Below are positions 34,803-43,992 of a DNA stretch of 55,915 nt, piece after piece. The notes under the pieces are model-generated. The model was given only the letters and a program-made list of their open reading frames with translations, had not been told where the DNA came from and made no database searches. The stretch's first letter is position 1. Every line of letters begins with the position of its first letter. The stretch is from Nitrospiria bacterium (GTDB taxonomy: Bacteria > Nitrospirota > Nitrospiria > SBBL01 > JAADHI01): positions 1 through 55,915 of the forward strand of contig CALZIJ010000017.1 in assembly GCA_945787655.1 (NCBI GenBank), in the 5' to 3' direction. The position numbers were made by a program, and so were the translations under genes.

Positions 34803-34833
34803 AAAAATCGCCCTTTACCGGGCGATTTTTTTT
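34803..34833 (+). terminator. Rho-independent terminator after fliT
   Basis: AAAAATCGCCC (34803-34813) pairs perfectly over 11 positions with GGGCGATTTTT (34820-34830) across TTTACC, and the T-run continues to 34833. It ends the csrA-fliW-fliC-flaG-fliDST region. Confidence 0.93.
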
Positions 34834-34905
34834 GTTCTTGGCAAATGGCGGATGAAAATGTAATCTGTCTAAAATGCGTTGTGTGAAGTATTGGAAAAGT
34901 GAACT

Positions 34906-34991
34906 TGGTGCCGAAGGGGGGATTTGAACCCCCACAGGTTGCCCCACACGCCCCTCAAACGTGCGTGTCTACCAAATTCCACCACTTCGGC
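34906..34991 (-). tRNA. tRNA-Leu(GAG)
   Basis: On the minus strand the sequence folds into a full class II cloverleaf. The acceptor stem is GCCGAAG/CTTCGGC, and the D-arm contains GGTAGAC. The anticodon loop is TTGAGGG, giving anticodon GAG for CUC/CUU Leu codons. There is a short variable arm, a T-arm GGTTCAAATCC, and an encoded CCA end (34906-34908). It lies antisense in the gap between the fliT terminator and engB. Confidence 0.95.
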
Positions 34992-35049
34992 AAGTTGGGG
35001 GATAGTATATTTTTGTGAGAATCCTGTCAAGTCATCTAAGCCGTTGTCA

Positions 35050-35646
35050 ATGAAGTTAAAATCCATCGAATATATCAAAGCGGCACCCAAATGGGACCAA
35101 GGCCCGAAAGATGGGCTGCCTGAAGTGGCCTTGGTTGGCCGCTCCAACGTGGGCAAGTCTTCTCTCATCAACCTGTTACTGGGTAGGAAATTGGCCTATG
35201 TGGCGAAAACCCCGGGTAAAACCCAGCTCTTGCAATACTTTTTAATCAACAAAACATTTTACCTTGTTGATTTGCCGGGTTATGGATATGCCAAGGTTGG
35301 TAAAGCCACCCGCCATGCCTGGCAGCCGATGATGCAGGATTATTTCACCCGGAGAAAAACACTCCGGGCAGTGGGTTTATTGATTGATATTCGGCATCCG
35401 GACAGCCCTTTGGATGCACAGATGAAAGATTGGCTGTATTTTCACCAGATTCCATTGTTTTTAATCGTGACAAAAGCCGATAAAATCACAAAAGGCAAAA
35501 GAAAAGCACAGTTGGATGCAGTCAAATCGATTTACAAAGTGGAGGATATCGTATTGTCTTCGTCTTTAAAAAAAGAAGGGAAAAACGACGTTTGGAAAAG
35601 AATTGATGCGTCCATTCTCTTGACGGCTCCTGAAAAGCCGGTTTAA
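35050..35646 (+). CDS. engB: Ribosome biogenesis GTPase EngB (YihA/YsxC)
   Basis: This is a 198-residue GTPase needed for 50S subunit assembly. The GTP motifs are in order: G1 [12 protein letters not shown]2 Thr in TPGKTQ, G3 [11 protein letters not shown]4 TKADK, and SSSLK near G5. The frame stays open upstream to 34924, but that part is antisense to the tRNA and not protein-like, so the ATG at 35050 is used. No clear ribosome site precedes it. The gene is convergent with the surA-like gene, whose stop is 8 bases away. Confidence 0.95.
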   Translation: MKLKSIEYIKAAPKWDQGPKDGLPEVALVGRSNVGKSSLINLLLGRKLAYVAKTPGKTQLLQYFLINKTFYLVDLPGYGYAKVGKATRHAWQPMMQDYFTRRKTLRAVGLLIDIRHPDSPLDAQMKDWLYFHQIPLFLIVTKADKITKGKRKAQLDAVKSIYKVEDIVLSSSLKKEGKNDVWKRIDASILLTAPEKPV

Positions 35647-35654
35647 GCCTGCTC

Positions 35655-36611
35655 TCATTTAATTTCAATAAAAGATTTTTTCCAGAGATCATCGATCCAT
35701 TCGGTCCGTAAATCGGCTGTTTTTTGCGACATGATGTGTTCCTTGATTTGTTGCTCTACGGTTTCAAGGGGCTTTTTTTTCCCGACTTCACGAACATCGA
35801 CTTTAAAAATATGAATGCCCAGGGGGGTTTCAATGGGTGGGGAGATTTCATGCTCATTAAGATGGAAAATGACCTCATCAATCTTGGGTGTCAGGTCTCC
35901 TTTTTTAAAAAAACCGAGGCTTCCGCCATCCTTTTTCTCGCGGCCGTCACTGTATTTTTGGACCATTTGAATAAAATTCGTACCGCTTCGAATCTCTTCA
36001 TATATTTGATCGGCTCTGTTTTTTATGCGTTTGATATCGTTGGGGGTTGGATTATCCGGAAACGCCAGCAGGATTTGGCTGACTTTTACCCGGTCCGGCA
36101 GACGGAACAGTTCAGGGTGGCGATGATAATAGGCTTTGATTGCTTCATCACTTAAAGTCACTGAAGGGGTGACTTCACGGCTTAATAATTTTAGTGCGGT
36201 TAACTGGTTCCTGAGGTTATCGACATATTGTTCCCAGGAAAGGTGATCCATTGAAACAGCTTTTTTAAAGCTTTCCCGATCGGGAAAGCGGTTTCGGTTT
36301 TCGATATCTCTCAATGCAAATTCGAGTTCATCATCCGTGATGGAAATCCCGCGTTTTCGCGCTTCCTGTACAATCAGTTGTTCTTCAATGAGCTGCCGTA
36401 ATATCTGCCATCGCTGAGTTTTGGATTCAAGGGGTTCACCGGCTTCTTTTCTAGCTTGAATAATCCGGTCCAACTGGCTTTGTGTAATGATTTCATCACC
36501 GGCAATGGCCACCACGCGGTCAATCGGTGTGGCTGCCATCAGGTGGGGAAGAAAAAAGAAAGAAACCCCAAAAAGAATGAGACTAAGAAACAGATTTAAG
36601 GAGTTCTTCAT
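35655..36611 (-). CDS. surA: SurA-like periplasmic peptidyl-prolyl isomerase
   Basis: A 318-residue periplasmic chaperone for outer-membrane proteins. It has a signal peptide (MKNSLNLFLSLILFGVSFFF), the SurA N-terminal domain (IDRVVAIAGDEIITQSQLDR, residues about 30-50) and one parvulin domain (VSQILLAFPD, then GREKKDGGSLGFFKKGDL, PIETPLGIHIFKVD). Classical SurA has two parvulin domains; this has one. The start at 36611 has GAGG upstream and overlaps the preceding gene by 29 bases; the frame is open to 36737. It is the last gene of the hldE-mfd-PPIase-surA run. Confidence 0.9.
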   Translation of the reverse strand: MKNSLNLFLSLILFGVSFFFLPHLMAATPIDRVVAIAGDEIITQSQLDRIIQARKEAGEPLESKTQRWQILRQLIEEQLIVQEARKRGISITDDELEFALRDIENRNRFPDRESFKKAVSMDHLSWEQYVDNLRNQLTALKLLSREVTPSVTLSDEAIKAYYHRHPELFRLPDRVKVSQILLAFPDNPTPNDIKRIKNRADQIYEEIRSGTNFIQMVQKYSDGREKKDGGSLGFFKKGDLTPKIDEVIFHLNEHEISPPIETPLGIHIFKVDVREVGKKKPLETVEQQIKEHIMSQKTADLRTEWIDDLWKKSFIEIK

Positions 36612-37536
36612 TGATGCGAACCTCGGTGCGTAATCGGAGTTTTTCAATCCATTTTGAAAAGACGTGTTCCCTTTTCCGGTCAAGTAATTGCTGATAGAGT
36701 TTTTCACGGATTTCTTCATAGGGCAAAATTTGTTCACCGCGTTTATCTTCGATTAATACAAGATGGTATCCGAACGGTGTCTTGATTACCTCGCTAACGG
36801 ATCCGATGTCAAGTTTAAAAAGAGGTTCAAACTCAACCGGCACTTCCGCAAGCGTGACATAACCCAGCCCCTCACCATCTTCTGTATGGGTTTGCATGGA
36901 GTGTATTTTTGCCGTATCGGAAAAATCAGCGCCATTGACGATTTGAGTCCGCAGGGATCTGGCTTTTTCCTCGCTGTCCACGACGATTTGGCGTAATTTG
37001 AGTTGTTCATCGACGTGCCATTCTTTTGGGTTTTTTTCATAATAAGCCCGCACGGTTTCCTCGGAAAGGCTTAAGGCATCCCCATCCTCTTCGCGAGTGA
37101 ACTGATCGAGTAATTTTTCGGTAATTAAATTTTCGCGGGTGGCTTTTTCCCAGGCTGTCCTGGAGATATTTTGTTCGGCCAGCAGTTCAAAAAAAGTGGT
37201 TTCATCCATCCCGTTTTGGAGTAAGTCTTTCTGGTTTTTGAATTCAGATTCCGTGAGGGCAATATTTAAACGCCTTGCTTCCTGCAATAGCATCTTTTGG
37301 TTAATTAATTGATCAAGCAGCCCGTGTTTCAGGGCTTCGATTTCCGAGGCGGCCGTTTTTTGATTGCTTGAGCCGTCCTCAATTTCTTCATCGGGCATCA
37401 TATCCAGTAATTCTCCCACCGTGATGACTTCTCCCCCGACCTCCGCCAGGACGGCTTGCCGGGAATCCACTTCTTTTTTAGAGCAAGCCGCCAGGAGGAT
37501 GAGATAGATTATAAAACATACTGTCCTGTATTTCAT
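36583..37536 (-). CDS. PPIC-type peptidyl-prolyl isomerase lipoprotein
   Basis: A 317-residue lipoprotein chaperone. The signal ends in a lipobox (FIIYLILLAAC, lipid Cys about residue 18). A SurA-N-like segment follows (VLAEVGGEVITVGELLDMMP), then helical linker, then a parvulin domain (KLRQIVVDSEEKA, THTEDGEGLGYVTLAEVP, KTPFGYHLVLIEDKRG). It is a paralogue-like partner of the next gene, in the arrangement seen for PrsA/SurA-type pairs. The start overlaps the mfd stop as ATGA, so translation is probably coupled. It probably assists folding of exported or outer-membrane proteins. Confidence 0.9.
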   Translation of the reverse strand: MKYRTVCFIIYLILLAACSKKEVDSRQAVLAEVGGEVITVGELLDMMPDEEIEDGSSNQKTAASEIEALKHGLLDQLINQKMLLQEARRLNIALTESEFKNQKDLLQNGMDETTFFELLAEQNISRTAWEKATRENLITEKLLDQFTREEDGDALSLSEETVRAYYEKNPKEWHVDEQLKLRQIVVDSEEKARSLRTQIVNGADFSDTAKIHSMQTHTEDGEGLGYVTLAEVPVEFEPLFKLDIGSVSEVIKTPFGYHLVLIEDKRGEQILPYEEIREKLYQQLLDRKREHVFSKWIEKLRLRTEVRINEELLKSVS

Positions 37537-40500
37537 AGATTGGTCCCGTCCTGCATGGTTTTTAAACACAAGGCAGATTCCAGATAAATATTTTGCCATG
37601 TGTTTTGTGAAACCGTCAGCTCGAAGGCATAGGCCCCAATAAAAGTGATTTTTTCAGGAAACCGCTCAAGCAAGTGTTGGGGATCAATTTGTGGCGGACT
37701 GCCGGTTTCGTCAAAGGTAAAACGGATGCATGTACCGCGTTCTTCGACTTTGCTTAAACCCAGTGATCTGGCCATGCTCTTGAGCTGGATAATTTTTAAC
37801 AGATCTTCGACAGGATCCGGAAGCGGACCATAACGGTCTTCCAGCTCAATGCGGATGGATTGTATTTCTTCAAGATCCTGACAACTTGAAAGGCGCTTAT
37901 AAAGCGAGAGCCGTTGAAAGGCATCGGCGATATATTCTTCTGGCAGGTAAGCTGAAACCCGGAAATGCAGCGTGGTCTCCACCTTTTTTTCGATCGGAGC
38001 GCCTTTTAGCCGGGTCACCAGTTCATTAATCATGTCCATGTACAGTTCAAATCCCACCGCTGCGATTTGCCCCGATTGTTCCTGGCCGAGCAGGTTTCCC
38101 GCCCCGCGGATTTCAAGGTCCCGCGCTGCGATCTTAAAACCTGCGCCAAGCTCTGTAAATTCCTGAATGGCCTGAAGGCGTTTTTTAGCTTCTTCAGTCA
38201 ATATGCGGTCTTCGCGCACAAGGAGGTAAGCATAGGCCTGGTCTCCGGAACGCCCCACACGACCGCGGAGCTGATAGAGCTCAGACAAACCAAAACGGTC
38301 GGCGTCATTAATGATTATGGTGTTTGCCGTGGGAATATCGATACCGGATTCAATGATGGTTGTGGTCAAGAGGACATTATATTCATGATGAATGAATTTA
38401 TTCATGACGGTTTCGAGTGCGCCTTCCCGCATTTGCCCGTGGGCAATGCCGATCTTGGCTTCCGGAATCAGCTCGCTTAAAAAGAGACCGATTTTTTCAA
38501 TATTATGCACCCGGTTGTGCAGGAAAAAAACCTGCCCGCCGCGGACGAGTTCCCTGAAAATAACTTCCCGGATAATCGTGGGGTCGAAAGGGGCCATGAT
38601 GGTGCGTATGGCCAGCCGGTCGGCCGGAGGCGTTTCGATGATAGAAAGATCTCGAACTTGCGCGAGCGCCATTTGCAAGGTTCTGGGGATGGGTGTCGCG
38701 GTAAGCGTCAGTACATCGACTTCTTTCCTCATTTTTTTGAGCCATTCTTTGTGCCGCACACCAAAACGGTGTTCTTCATCCACAACAATCAAGCCCAGAT
38801 CCCGAAACACCACATCTTTTTGCAGCAGCCGATGTGTGCCGATCAGGATGTCCACTGTCCCTTTTTTGAGTGCGTTTGTAATTTCCCGCTGTTCGGCCCG
38901 CGGGACAAAACGGCTTAACACGGCGACATTTACCGGGAAAGGCTCAAAGCGTTTTAGAAAACTTTGATAGTGTTGCTGCGCTAAAAGCGTTGTCGGGACA
39001 ATAATAGCGGTTTGCTTGTTGTCCATCACGGCCTGAAAGGCTGCCCGCATGGCGACTTCTGTTTTACCGTACCCGACATCGCCACAGACCAGCCGATCCA
39101 TCGGTTTGTTTTTCTCCATGTCGGAGATGACTTCCTGAATTGTCCGGAGCTGGTCAGGTGTTTCTTCATATTCAAATGCCGCCGCAAAAGCTTCCGAATC
39201 CGATGTTGGTGCTGAATAGGCATGGCCTTCAAGCACTTCTCTTTCTGCATACAGATTGAGAAGTTCCTGGGTCATGTCCTTGATTTGTTTTTTGACGCGT
39301 GCCTTGGTTTTGGCCCAGCGCCCGCCGCCGAGTTTGTCCAGTTTGGGCGCATGGCTGTCTGATCCCACATAACGCTGCACCAGATTTAATGCATCGAGCG
39401 GCACATAGACTTTGTCTTTTCCGAGGTATTCAATGACCAGAAAATCAGAGGCGTAACCCTCATCCCTTTGACCCTGTCGAATAGTGAGCCTTTTGAGTCC
39501 GATATATTCTCCGATGCCATGGTCGAGGTGAACCACGTAATCTCCGGGTTTTAATTCTTCAAAAGAAGACAGAAACCCGGATTTTTTTGTTTTTTTCGAC
39601 GAAGAGGAGGAATGAGATGAATGGTGTCGTCGGCCTCCGGCGAGGGCTTCTTCGGTGATAAAAACCATATTCAAACCGTTTAAGGCAAACCCTTCAGTGA
39701 TGTTCCCCATTTTTATGAACACCGGCGCAGGAGGGGTCAGGAAGGGAGAGTCTGTTTCGTCCCAGTTGGTCCAGGGAAGATCATGATCCTGAAGCAGCCG
39801 CTTGAATCGCTCCGCTTGATGCGGGGTTTTGACTGCAAGCAGGATAAGGTCTGTTTTACGAAGTTGATCGAGGCGCTGGCTTGCTTGTGAAAAGGTTTGT
39901 CCGGAACGGGAAAATCCGAGTGATGCGACAGAATGGTGTTCAAAAGTAAATCTCAATGCATCTTTTTCGGATTTGATGTACAACATTTCCATATCGAGGG
40001 TTGTTCGACCTTCCCCGGCTTCAGACAAGTGTGAAAGTGGAAGATAGAGGGCATTCACCCCGGGGTAACGGGGATCGCGCTTTTCTGCAAAAACAGCCGC
40101 ATCTTCTGTTTCTTCCCGAAGCCGCTTGCCGTGTTGTATCAGTTCTGAAGGCTCATTAAGAATCAATACTGTTTCGTTGGGGAGGTATGCTGTTAAAGCG
40201 GCCGCATGATGGTTCGGATCAAATAGATTTTCACGCCCTGGAATAATGTCAATGGCATCCAGTGTCCCCTGAGACCTTTGTGTCTCAGGGTCGAATTTGC
40301 GTATCGATTCGATTTCTTCATCAAAGAACTCAATTCGAACCGGTGTGTCGGATACAGGAGAAAACAGATCGATAATACCGCCCCGAATTGATATTTCTCC
40401 CGCTTGTGTCACCGTTCCCGTGTCCTCATAACCGGCCCGGCCCAATTGTTTGATCAAGTGGTCCCGTTGGATTATTTCTCCAACGCGCAGGGTCAAGCTT

Positions 40501-40934
40501 TGTTCGGATAAACACTCCTCGGAGATGACCCGTTGTAAAAAGGCTTCCACGGTCGTGACCAGGCACAACTCTTCTTTGGAGGCCAATCGCCGGAGTAAGG
40601 ACAGCCTCTGCGCAATCCAGTCAGGACGGGGTGAAGACGGCTCATACGGCATGATATCCCAGGGCGGGAAAAAGAACGGATTTAAAATGGATGTGTTCTT
40701 TTCCCCAAAAGGGTTGATGTCCCAAAAAAAACACAGTTCTTCATAAAGGGTTTGGGCACTCTCGGTAGTAGGGGTAACAACGCAAAAGGGGATGCCATTG
40801 TGGGCCAGAGACGCCAGAAAAAGCGCCTGGCTGGTCCCCGGCAGGCCGTTTATTTTGATTTTTCTGTGTCTGGTTTTTATCGCTTCGATGATGGGAGAAA
40901 AGAGGGCCGCCCCGGTTTTTTCTTTGGAAATCAT
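37533..40934 (-). CDS. mfd: Transcription-repair coupling factor Mfd
   Basis: A 1133-residue ATP-driven translocase that removes RNA polymerase stalled at DNA damage and recruits UvrA. The order is: UvrB-like N-terminal region (DIMPYEPSSPRPDWIAQRLS, RGGIIDLFSP); a polar His/Ser/Lys linker (HHSSHSSSSSKKTKK); the CarD-like polymerase-interacting domain (GDYVVHLDHGIGEYIG); the helicase core with VCGDVGYGKTEVAMRAAF (Walker A), VVDEEHRFGVRHKEWL (DEEH box) and TIIESGIDIPTANT; and the TRCF C-terminal domain (VSAYLPEEYIADAFQRL). Length and motifs are normal. It overlaps hldE by 4 bases and the PPIase gene by 4. Confidence 0.98.
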   Translation of the reverse strand: MISKEKTGAALFSPIIEAIKTRHRKIKINGLPGTSQALFLASLAHNGIPFCVVTPTTESAQTLYEELCFFWDINPFGEKNTSILNPFFFPPWDIMPYEPSSPRPDWIAQRLSLLRRLASKEELCLVTTVEAFLQRVISEECLSEQSLTLRVGEIIQRDHLIKQLGRAGYEDTGTVTQAGEISIRGGIIDLFSPVSDTPVRIEFFDEEIESIRKFDPETQRSQGTLDAIDIIPGRENLFDPNHHAAALTAYLPNETVLILNEPSELIQHGKRLREETEDAAVFAEKRDPRYPGVNALYLPLSHLSEAGEGRTTLDMEMLYIKSEKDALRFTFEHHSVASLGFSRSGQTFSQASQRLDQLRKTDLILLAVKTPHQAERFKRLLQDHDLPWTNWDETDSPFLTPPAPVFIKMGNITEGFALNGLNMVFITEEALAGGRRHHSSHSSSSSKKTKKSGFLSSFEELKPGDYVVHLDHGIGEYIGLKRLTIRQGQRDEGYASDFLVIEYLGKDKVYVPLDALNLVQRYVGSDSHAPKLDKLGGGRWAKTKARVKKQIKDMTQELLNLYAEREVLEGHAYSAPTSDSEAFAAAFEYEETPDQLRTIQEVISDMEKNKPMDRLVCGDVGYGKTEVAMRAAFQAVMDNKQTAIIVPTTLLAQQHYQSFLKRFEPFPVNVAVLSRFVPRAEQREITNALKKGTVDILIGTHRLLQKDVVFRDLGLIVVDEEHRFGVRHKEWLKKMRKEVDVLTLTATPIPRTLQMALAQVRDLSIIETPPADRLAIRTIMAPFDPTIIREVIFRELVRGGQVFFLHNRVHNIEKIGLFLSELIPEAKIGIAHGQMREGALETVMNKFIHHEYNVLLTTTIIESGIDIPTANTIIINDADRFGLSELYQLRGRVGRSGDQAYAYLLVREDRILTEEAKKRLQAIQEFTELGAGFKIAARDLEIRGAGNLLGQEQSGQIAAVGFELYMDMINELVTRLKGAPIEKKVETTLHFRVSAYLPEEYIADAFQRLSLYKRLSSCQDLEEIQSIRIELEDRYGPLPDPVEDLLKIIQLKSMARSLGLSKVEERGTCIRFTFDETGSPPQIDPQHLLERFPEKITFIGAYAFELTVSQNTWQNIYLESALCLKTMQDGTNL

Positions 40935-41425
40935 GCCTGTTTATCCTGAAATCGTTCCAAAACCCGATCAATAATAGAGGTGGTGGACGCCCCTTGAATG
41001 ACTTTAATGCGCACGACCTGACCGCCGTTTGCTTCCACATGATCCCGGCCGACAATTTGTTCCAAGGCCCAGTCTCCCCCTTTTACGAGTATATCCGGTG
41101 TGAGCGCTTTAATCAGGTGCAAGGGCGTTTTGCCGGAAAAGAGCGTAAGATAATGGATACATTCCAGCGCCGATAACACTTCCAGCCGCTGGGATTGGGG
41201 GATGATCGGCCTTCTTGGGTCCTTGATTTTTTTTATTGAGGCATCCGAGTTGACGCCGACGATTAAAACATCTCCCAAGGACCGGGCTTCTTTCAAATAC
41301 CGGATGTGACCGACGTGGATGAGGTCAAAACACCCGTTGGTAAATACGATTCTTTTACCCGTTTTTTTTAGTTCGAGCACTTCTTTTTGAAGTGATGAGA
41401 GGGTGATAATTTTTTTAGACTGCAC
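40931..41425 (-). CDS. rfaE2: D-glycero-beta-D-manno-heptose 1-phosphate adenylyltransferase
   Basis: A 164-residue nucleotidyltransferase that makes ADP-heptose for the LPS inner core. It has the cytidylyltransferase HIGH-type motif (FTNGCFDLIHVGHIRYL) and the HldE C-domain blocks LIVGVNSDASIKKIK, RPIIPQSQR and DILVKGGDW. It corresponds to the second half of enterobacterial HldE; the kinase half is not fused here and not in this window. It overlaps mfd by 4 bases (ATGA). It supports an LPS-bearing cell envelope. Confidence 0.95.
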   Translation of the reverse strand: MQSKKIITLSSLQKEVLELKKTGKRIVFTNGCFDLIHVGHIRYLKEARSLGDVLIVGVNSDASIKKIKDPRRPIIPQSQRLEVLSALECIHYLTLFSGKTPLHLIKALTPDILVKGGDWALEQIVGRDHVEANGGQVVRIKVIQGASTTSIIDRVLERFQDKQA

Positions 41426-41452
41426 TCTGTTTCCTTTCAGGTTCAGGATTTT

Positions 41453-41935
41453 TTAAAGCTTTTTCTCCGGACTCTTTCTCAAAAACGCCCGAATATGATC
41501 CCTTATTTTAACAGCCAGTTTTGGGTCTTTCCCGTATGCGGAAACAGCGACGGCCACTTCTTCCTCAAACAAACAGGCCGGTACCCAGAAATCTCCTTTG
41601 GAGGATTGATCCGCAACATTGAGCAATATGCTTTCTTTTTTGGCTTCTTTGGCAACAGCCTGATTGATTTCCGACTGATTGGTTGCAGCAAAAGCTAATT
41701 TTGCCCCACGAAGATCCCCAGCGCGGTAGGCCCGCGGGACCAGGTTTATTTTTTTCTCATTTTCCCAAAGTTGAAGTTTGGAAGTAAAGTGAATGCTGAT
41801 GACCTTGATCTCGGCTCCCGTGGGGATTAAACGGGATACTTTTCGTTCGGCGACGGGGCCGCCGCCAATAACGACAACACATTCATCGGTTAAATTTAGA
41901 AAAACAGGGTAAAGGCGGGCGCGAGTGTTATCCAC
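41453..41935 (-). CDS. Siroheme synthase N-terminal domain (precorrin-2 dehydrogenase)
   Basis: A 160-residue NAD-dependent dehydrogenase/ferrochelatase-like protein (Met8/CysG-N/SirC family) that oxidises precorrin-2 to sirohydrochlorin. Features are YPVFLNLTDECVVVIGGGPV near the start, AERKVSRLIPTGAEI, and the conserved FAATNQSEINQAVAKEAK and LLNVADQSSKGDFWVPACL. It lacks the methyltransferase half of CysG, as in many non-enteric bacteria. In some lineages this domain precedes heme genes. Here it lies 6 bases after the BamD-like gene. Confidence 0.92.
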   Translation of the reverse strand: MDNTRARLYPVFLNLTDECVVVIGGGPVAERKVSRLIPTGAEIKVISIHFTSKLQLWENEKKINLVPRAYRAGDLRGAKLAFAATNQSEINQAVAKEAKKESILLNVADQSSKGDFWVPACLFEEEVAVAVSAYGKDPKLAVKIRDHIRAFLRKSPEKKL

Positions 41936-41941
41936 GAATCC

Positions 41942-42634
41942 TTATGAAGCGTCTTGTAATTGAAGTTTGTCGATTTTGGTTCCGAAGGCCGATTGAGGAT
42001 ATTGATGTAACAGTTGTTGGAATATCTGGGCTGCTTTGCTGTGGTTTCCGGTCTCATATTGTGAAAGACCCAAATAATAGAGCGTTTTTTCTTTCAGTGC
42101 CTGGTCCGAAGTTTGGTCCAGTATTTTCTCAAATCGGGCAATCGCCGCAGGATAGGCCTCTGTTTTAAAGTAAAAATGCCCGATTAAAAACTCGTGATTG
42201 AATTCCCGTATTTTAAGTCGTTCAATGTTTTCAGCGGCTTCTTCAACATAAAGGGACTGGGGGTACTGTACGACGACTTTTTGAAATGCGCCCATCGCTT
42301 TTTTCATCGGGCCGGGGTCACGGTCTATGGTGTTCAATTGATGATAGTAACTCATGGCCAGCTTAAACTGGGCGAAGGCGGCCATTCTGTGAAAGGGGTG
42401 CAGCATCAAAAACCGGTCAAATTCAGCCACAGCTTCGATATAATCACCTTTGACGTAGAATGCTTCACCACGCTTGAGCAGCGTAATGGCGTCATAAGTG
42501 TTTTCAGGGTCTTCGTTGGAATTCACGATATTTTCATCGACCCCTAAAAGAGACAAGAGTTCGGATTTTTCTTCCGTCCCTGTGCATGCTGCCAAAAACA
42601 GAAATAGACCCAGTATTATAATGCCACGAACCAT
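41942..42634 (-). CDS. bamD: BamD-like outer-membrane assembly lipoprotein
   Basis: About 230 residues. The lipoprotein signal (MVRGIIILGLFLFLAAC) places the lipid Cys near residue 17. Tetratricopeptide repeats follow (LLKRGEAFYVKGDYIEAVAE, FQKVVVQYPQSLYVEEA, HFYFKTEAYPAAIARF, LGLSQYETGNHSKAAQIF), as in BamD/YfiO, which works with BamA in beta-barrel insertion. The start at 42634 lies behind GAGAAG; the frame is open to 42673. A general TPR lipoprotein is the alternative. Confidence 0.8.
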   Translation of the reverse strand: MVRGIIILGLFLFLAACTGTEEKSELLSLLGVDENIVNSNEDPENTYDAITLLKRGEAFYVKGDYIEAVAEFDRFLMLHPFHRMAAFAQFKLAMSYYHQLNTIDRDPGPMKKAMGAFQKVVVQYPQSLYVEEAAENIERLKIREFNHEFLIGHFYFKTEAYPAAIARFEKILDQTSDQALKEKTLYYLGLSQYETGNHSKAAQIFQQLLHQYPQSAFGTKIDKLQLQDAS

Positions 42635-42787
42635 ATGATTCTTCTCACAGATCATCTCGTTTAAAGCCTTCATAAATATCAGAATTTCTGGAAATTCGCA
42701 AGAATGTGCAAGGGCTTCATCTGTTTTGGACGCGGTCTTGTTTCATTTTTCCAAAGAAGAATCTGTTCTTGAAGGAATGTAAACTGT

Positions 42788-42793
42788 TATAAT
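42788..42793 (+). promoter_or_regulatory. -10 box (TATAAT) just before fabH
   Basis: A perfect TATAAT lies only 9 bases before the fabH ATG, with no Shine-Dalgarno sequence between. The matching -35 is weak (TTCTTG or GTTCTT). If used, the mRNA would have almost no leader. Confidence 0.5.
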
Positions 42794-42802
42794 TTTGTCA
42801 CG

Positions 42803-43789
42803 ATGCCGACATCAATTATTGGAACAGGCCGGGCACTTCCTCAACGTGAAGTCAGCAATACGGCCCTTGCAAAGCAACTGAATATTCCCGCCTCCGATAT
42901 TATTCGGAAAACGGGTGTTAAAACCCGTTATTGGAGTGAACCGAAGGACACTGCGTCAACATTGGCCATTGACGCCTCCCTGAAGGCTCTTCAGAAGGCG
43001 GGGGTTTCGCTGAGGGAAATTGGCCTGATTCTTGTGACGACCACGACGCCGGATATGTTTTTCCCTTCGACCGCCTGTATGGTTCAAAAAGGACTCGCGG
43101 AGCGCCTGGAGGGGATGGGAAATGTTCCCGCTTTTGATATCAATGCCTCCTGCTCCGGATTTATTTATGCCTTATCCATTGCGGATCAGTTTCTGAAAAG
43201 CGGTGCGGCGGAGGCTGCTTTGGTCATCGCTACGGATGTTAAATCACGTTTTATTGACCCGAAAGATGTATCCACTGCAGTCTTGTTTGGCGACGGGGCG
43301 GGGGCCGCGGTTTTAAAAAACGATGCCCGCGGTATTCGGAAAATCAGGTTGGGGGCCGATGGTCGATATTATCCCCTCATTCAGCTGCCTGTCGGGGGGA
43401 CGGCCTTGCCTTTTTCTCAGGATACCCTGAAAACAGGGCGGTATTTTATGGAGATGAAGGGCAAACGCCTTTTTCGTGTTGCGGTTAGAAAAATGACGGA
43501 AGCCCTGACAGATTTTTCGAACGAAACGGGACTTGACCTGAAAGAGGTGGATTTTTTTATCTTTCATCAGGCCAATTTGAGGATACTTGAAGCCGTGTTT
43601 AAACGGACTTGCATTCCCCTTCAAAAAACTGAACTCAGTTTGAAAATGTTTGGGAACACCTCTTCCTCGACGATCCCGATCGCTTTGGACCTTGCGCTTG
43701 AAGCAGAAAAGATTAAACCCGGGGATCAGGTGATCTGTTCTGCTTTTGGTGGTGGTGTTACTTGGGGAAACGTTTTAATTGAATGGTAA
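42803..43789 (+). CDS. fabH: Beta-ketoacyl-ACP synthase III FabH
   Basis: A 328-residue enzyme that starts fatty-acid chains by condensing acyl-CoA with malonyl-ACP. The catalytic triad is visible: Cys117 in DINASCSGFIYAL, His in IFHQANLRI, Asn in GNTSSSTIPIAL. The start MPTSIIGTGRALPQREVSN is normal for the family. There is no ribosome site before the ATG (see the -10 box). The usual partners plsX, fabD and fabG are not beside it. It is followed by a tRNA-Leu gene. Confidence 0.96.
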   Translation: MPTSIIGTGRALPQREVSNTALAKQLNIPASDIIRKTGVKTRYWSEPKDTASTLAIDASLKALQKAGVSLREIGLILVTTTTPDMFFPSTACMVQKGLAERLEGMGNVPAFDINASCSGFIYALSIADQFLKSGAAEAALVIATDVKSRFIDPKDVSTAVLFGDGAGAAVLKNDARGIRKIRLGADGRYYPLIQLPVGGTALPFSQDTLKTGRYFMEMKGKRLFRVAVRKMTEALTDFSNETGLDLKEVDFFIFHQANLRILEAVFKRTCIPLQKTELSLKMFGNTSSSTIPIALDLALEAEKIKPGDQVICSAFGGGVTWGNVLIEW

Positions 43790-43830
43790 AAGGCCCTTTA
43801 TTTGCCCCTCTTTCTCTTGAAAATCTCTCA

Positions 43831-43839
43831 TGCTATAAT
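43831..43839 (+). promoter_or_regulatory. Extended -10 promoter for tRNA-Leu
   Basis: TGCTATAAT is an extended -10 box, 29 bases before the mature tRNA start. No good -35 box is seen, which fits the extended -10 class. Confidence 0.55.
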
Positions 43840-43867
43840 CAGGCGTCAGTTTAATCGAAATATCAGG

Positions 43868-43948
43868 GCGAGAGTGGCGGAATGGTAGACGCGCCAGATT
43901 TAGGATCTGGTGGGGTATCCTGTGGGGGTTCAAGTCCCCCCTCTCGTA
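43868..43948 (+). tRNA. tRNA-Leu(UAG)
   Basis: The acceptor GCGAGAG pairs with CTCTCGT (one G-U). The anticodon stem-loop CCAGA-TTTAGGA-TCTGG gives anticodon TAG for CUA/CUG Leu. There is a short class II variable arm and a T-arm GGTTCAAGTCC. CCA is not encoded (ACG follows), unlike the other tRNA-Leu in the window. Confidence 0.95.
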
Positions 43949-43992
43949 CGGTTTACAGGATTGATTTCTGGGTGAACAGGAATGCCCCGAAG

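Noticed and set aside
34924-35049. Upstream extension of engB from an ATG at 34924
   Set aside because: These codons are antisense to the tRNA-Leu gene and do not match the EngB family; the ATG at 35050 gives the usual N-terminus.
39590-39635. Low-complexity Ser/His/Lys stretch in Mfd as a frameshift or repeat expansion
   Set aside because: The frame is continuous on both sides and the stretch lies in the linker before the CarD-like domain, where variation is harmless.
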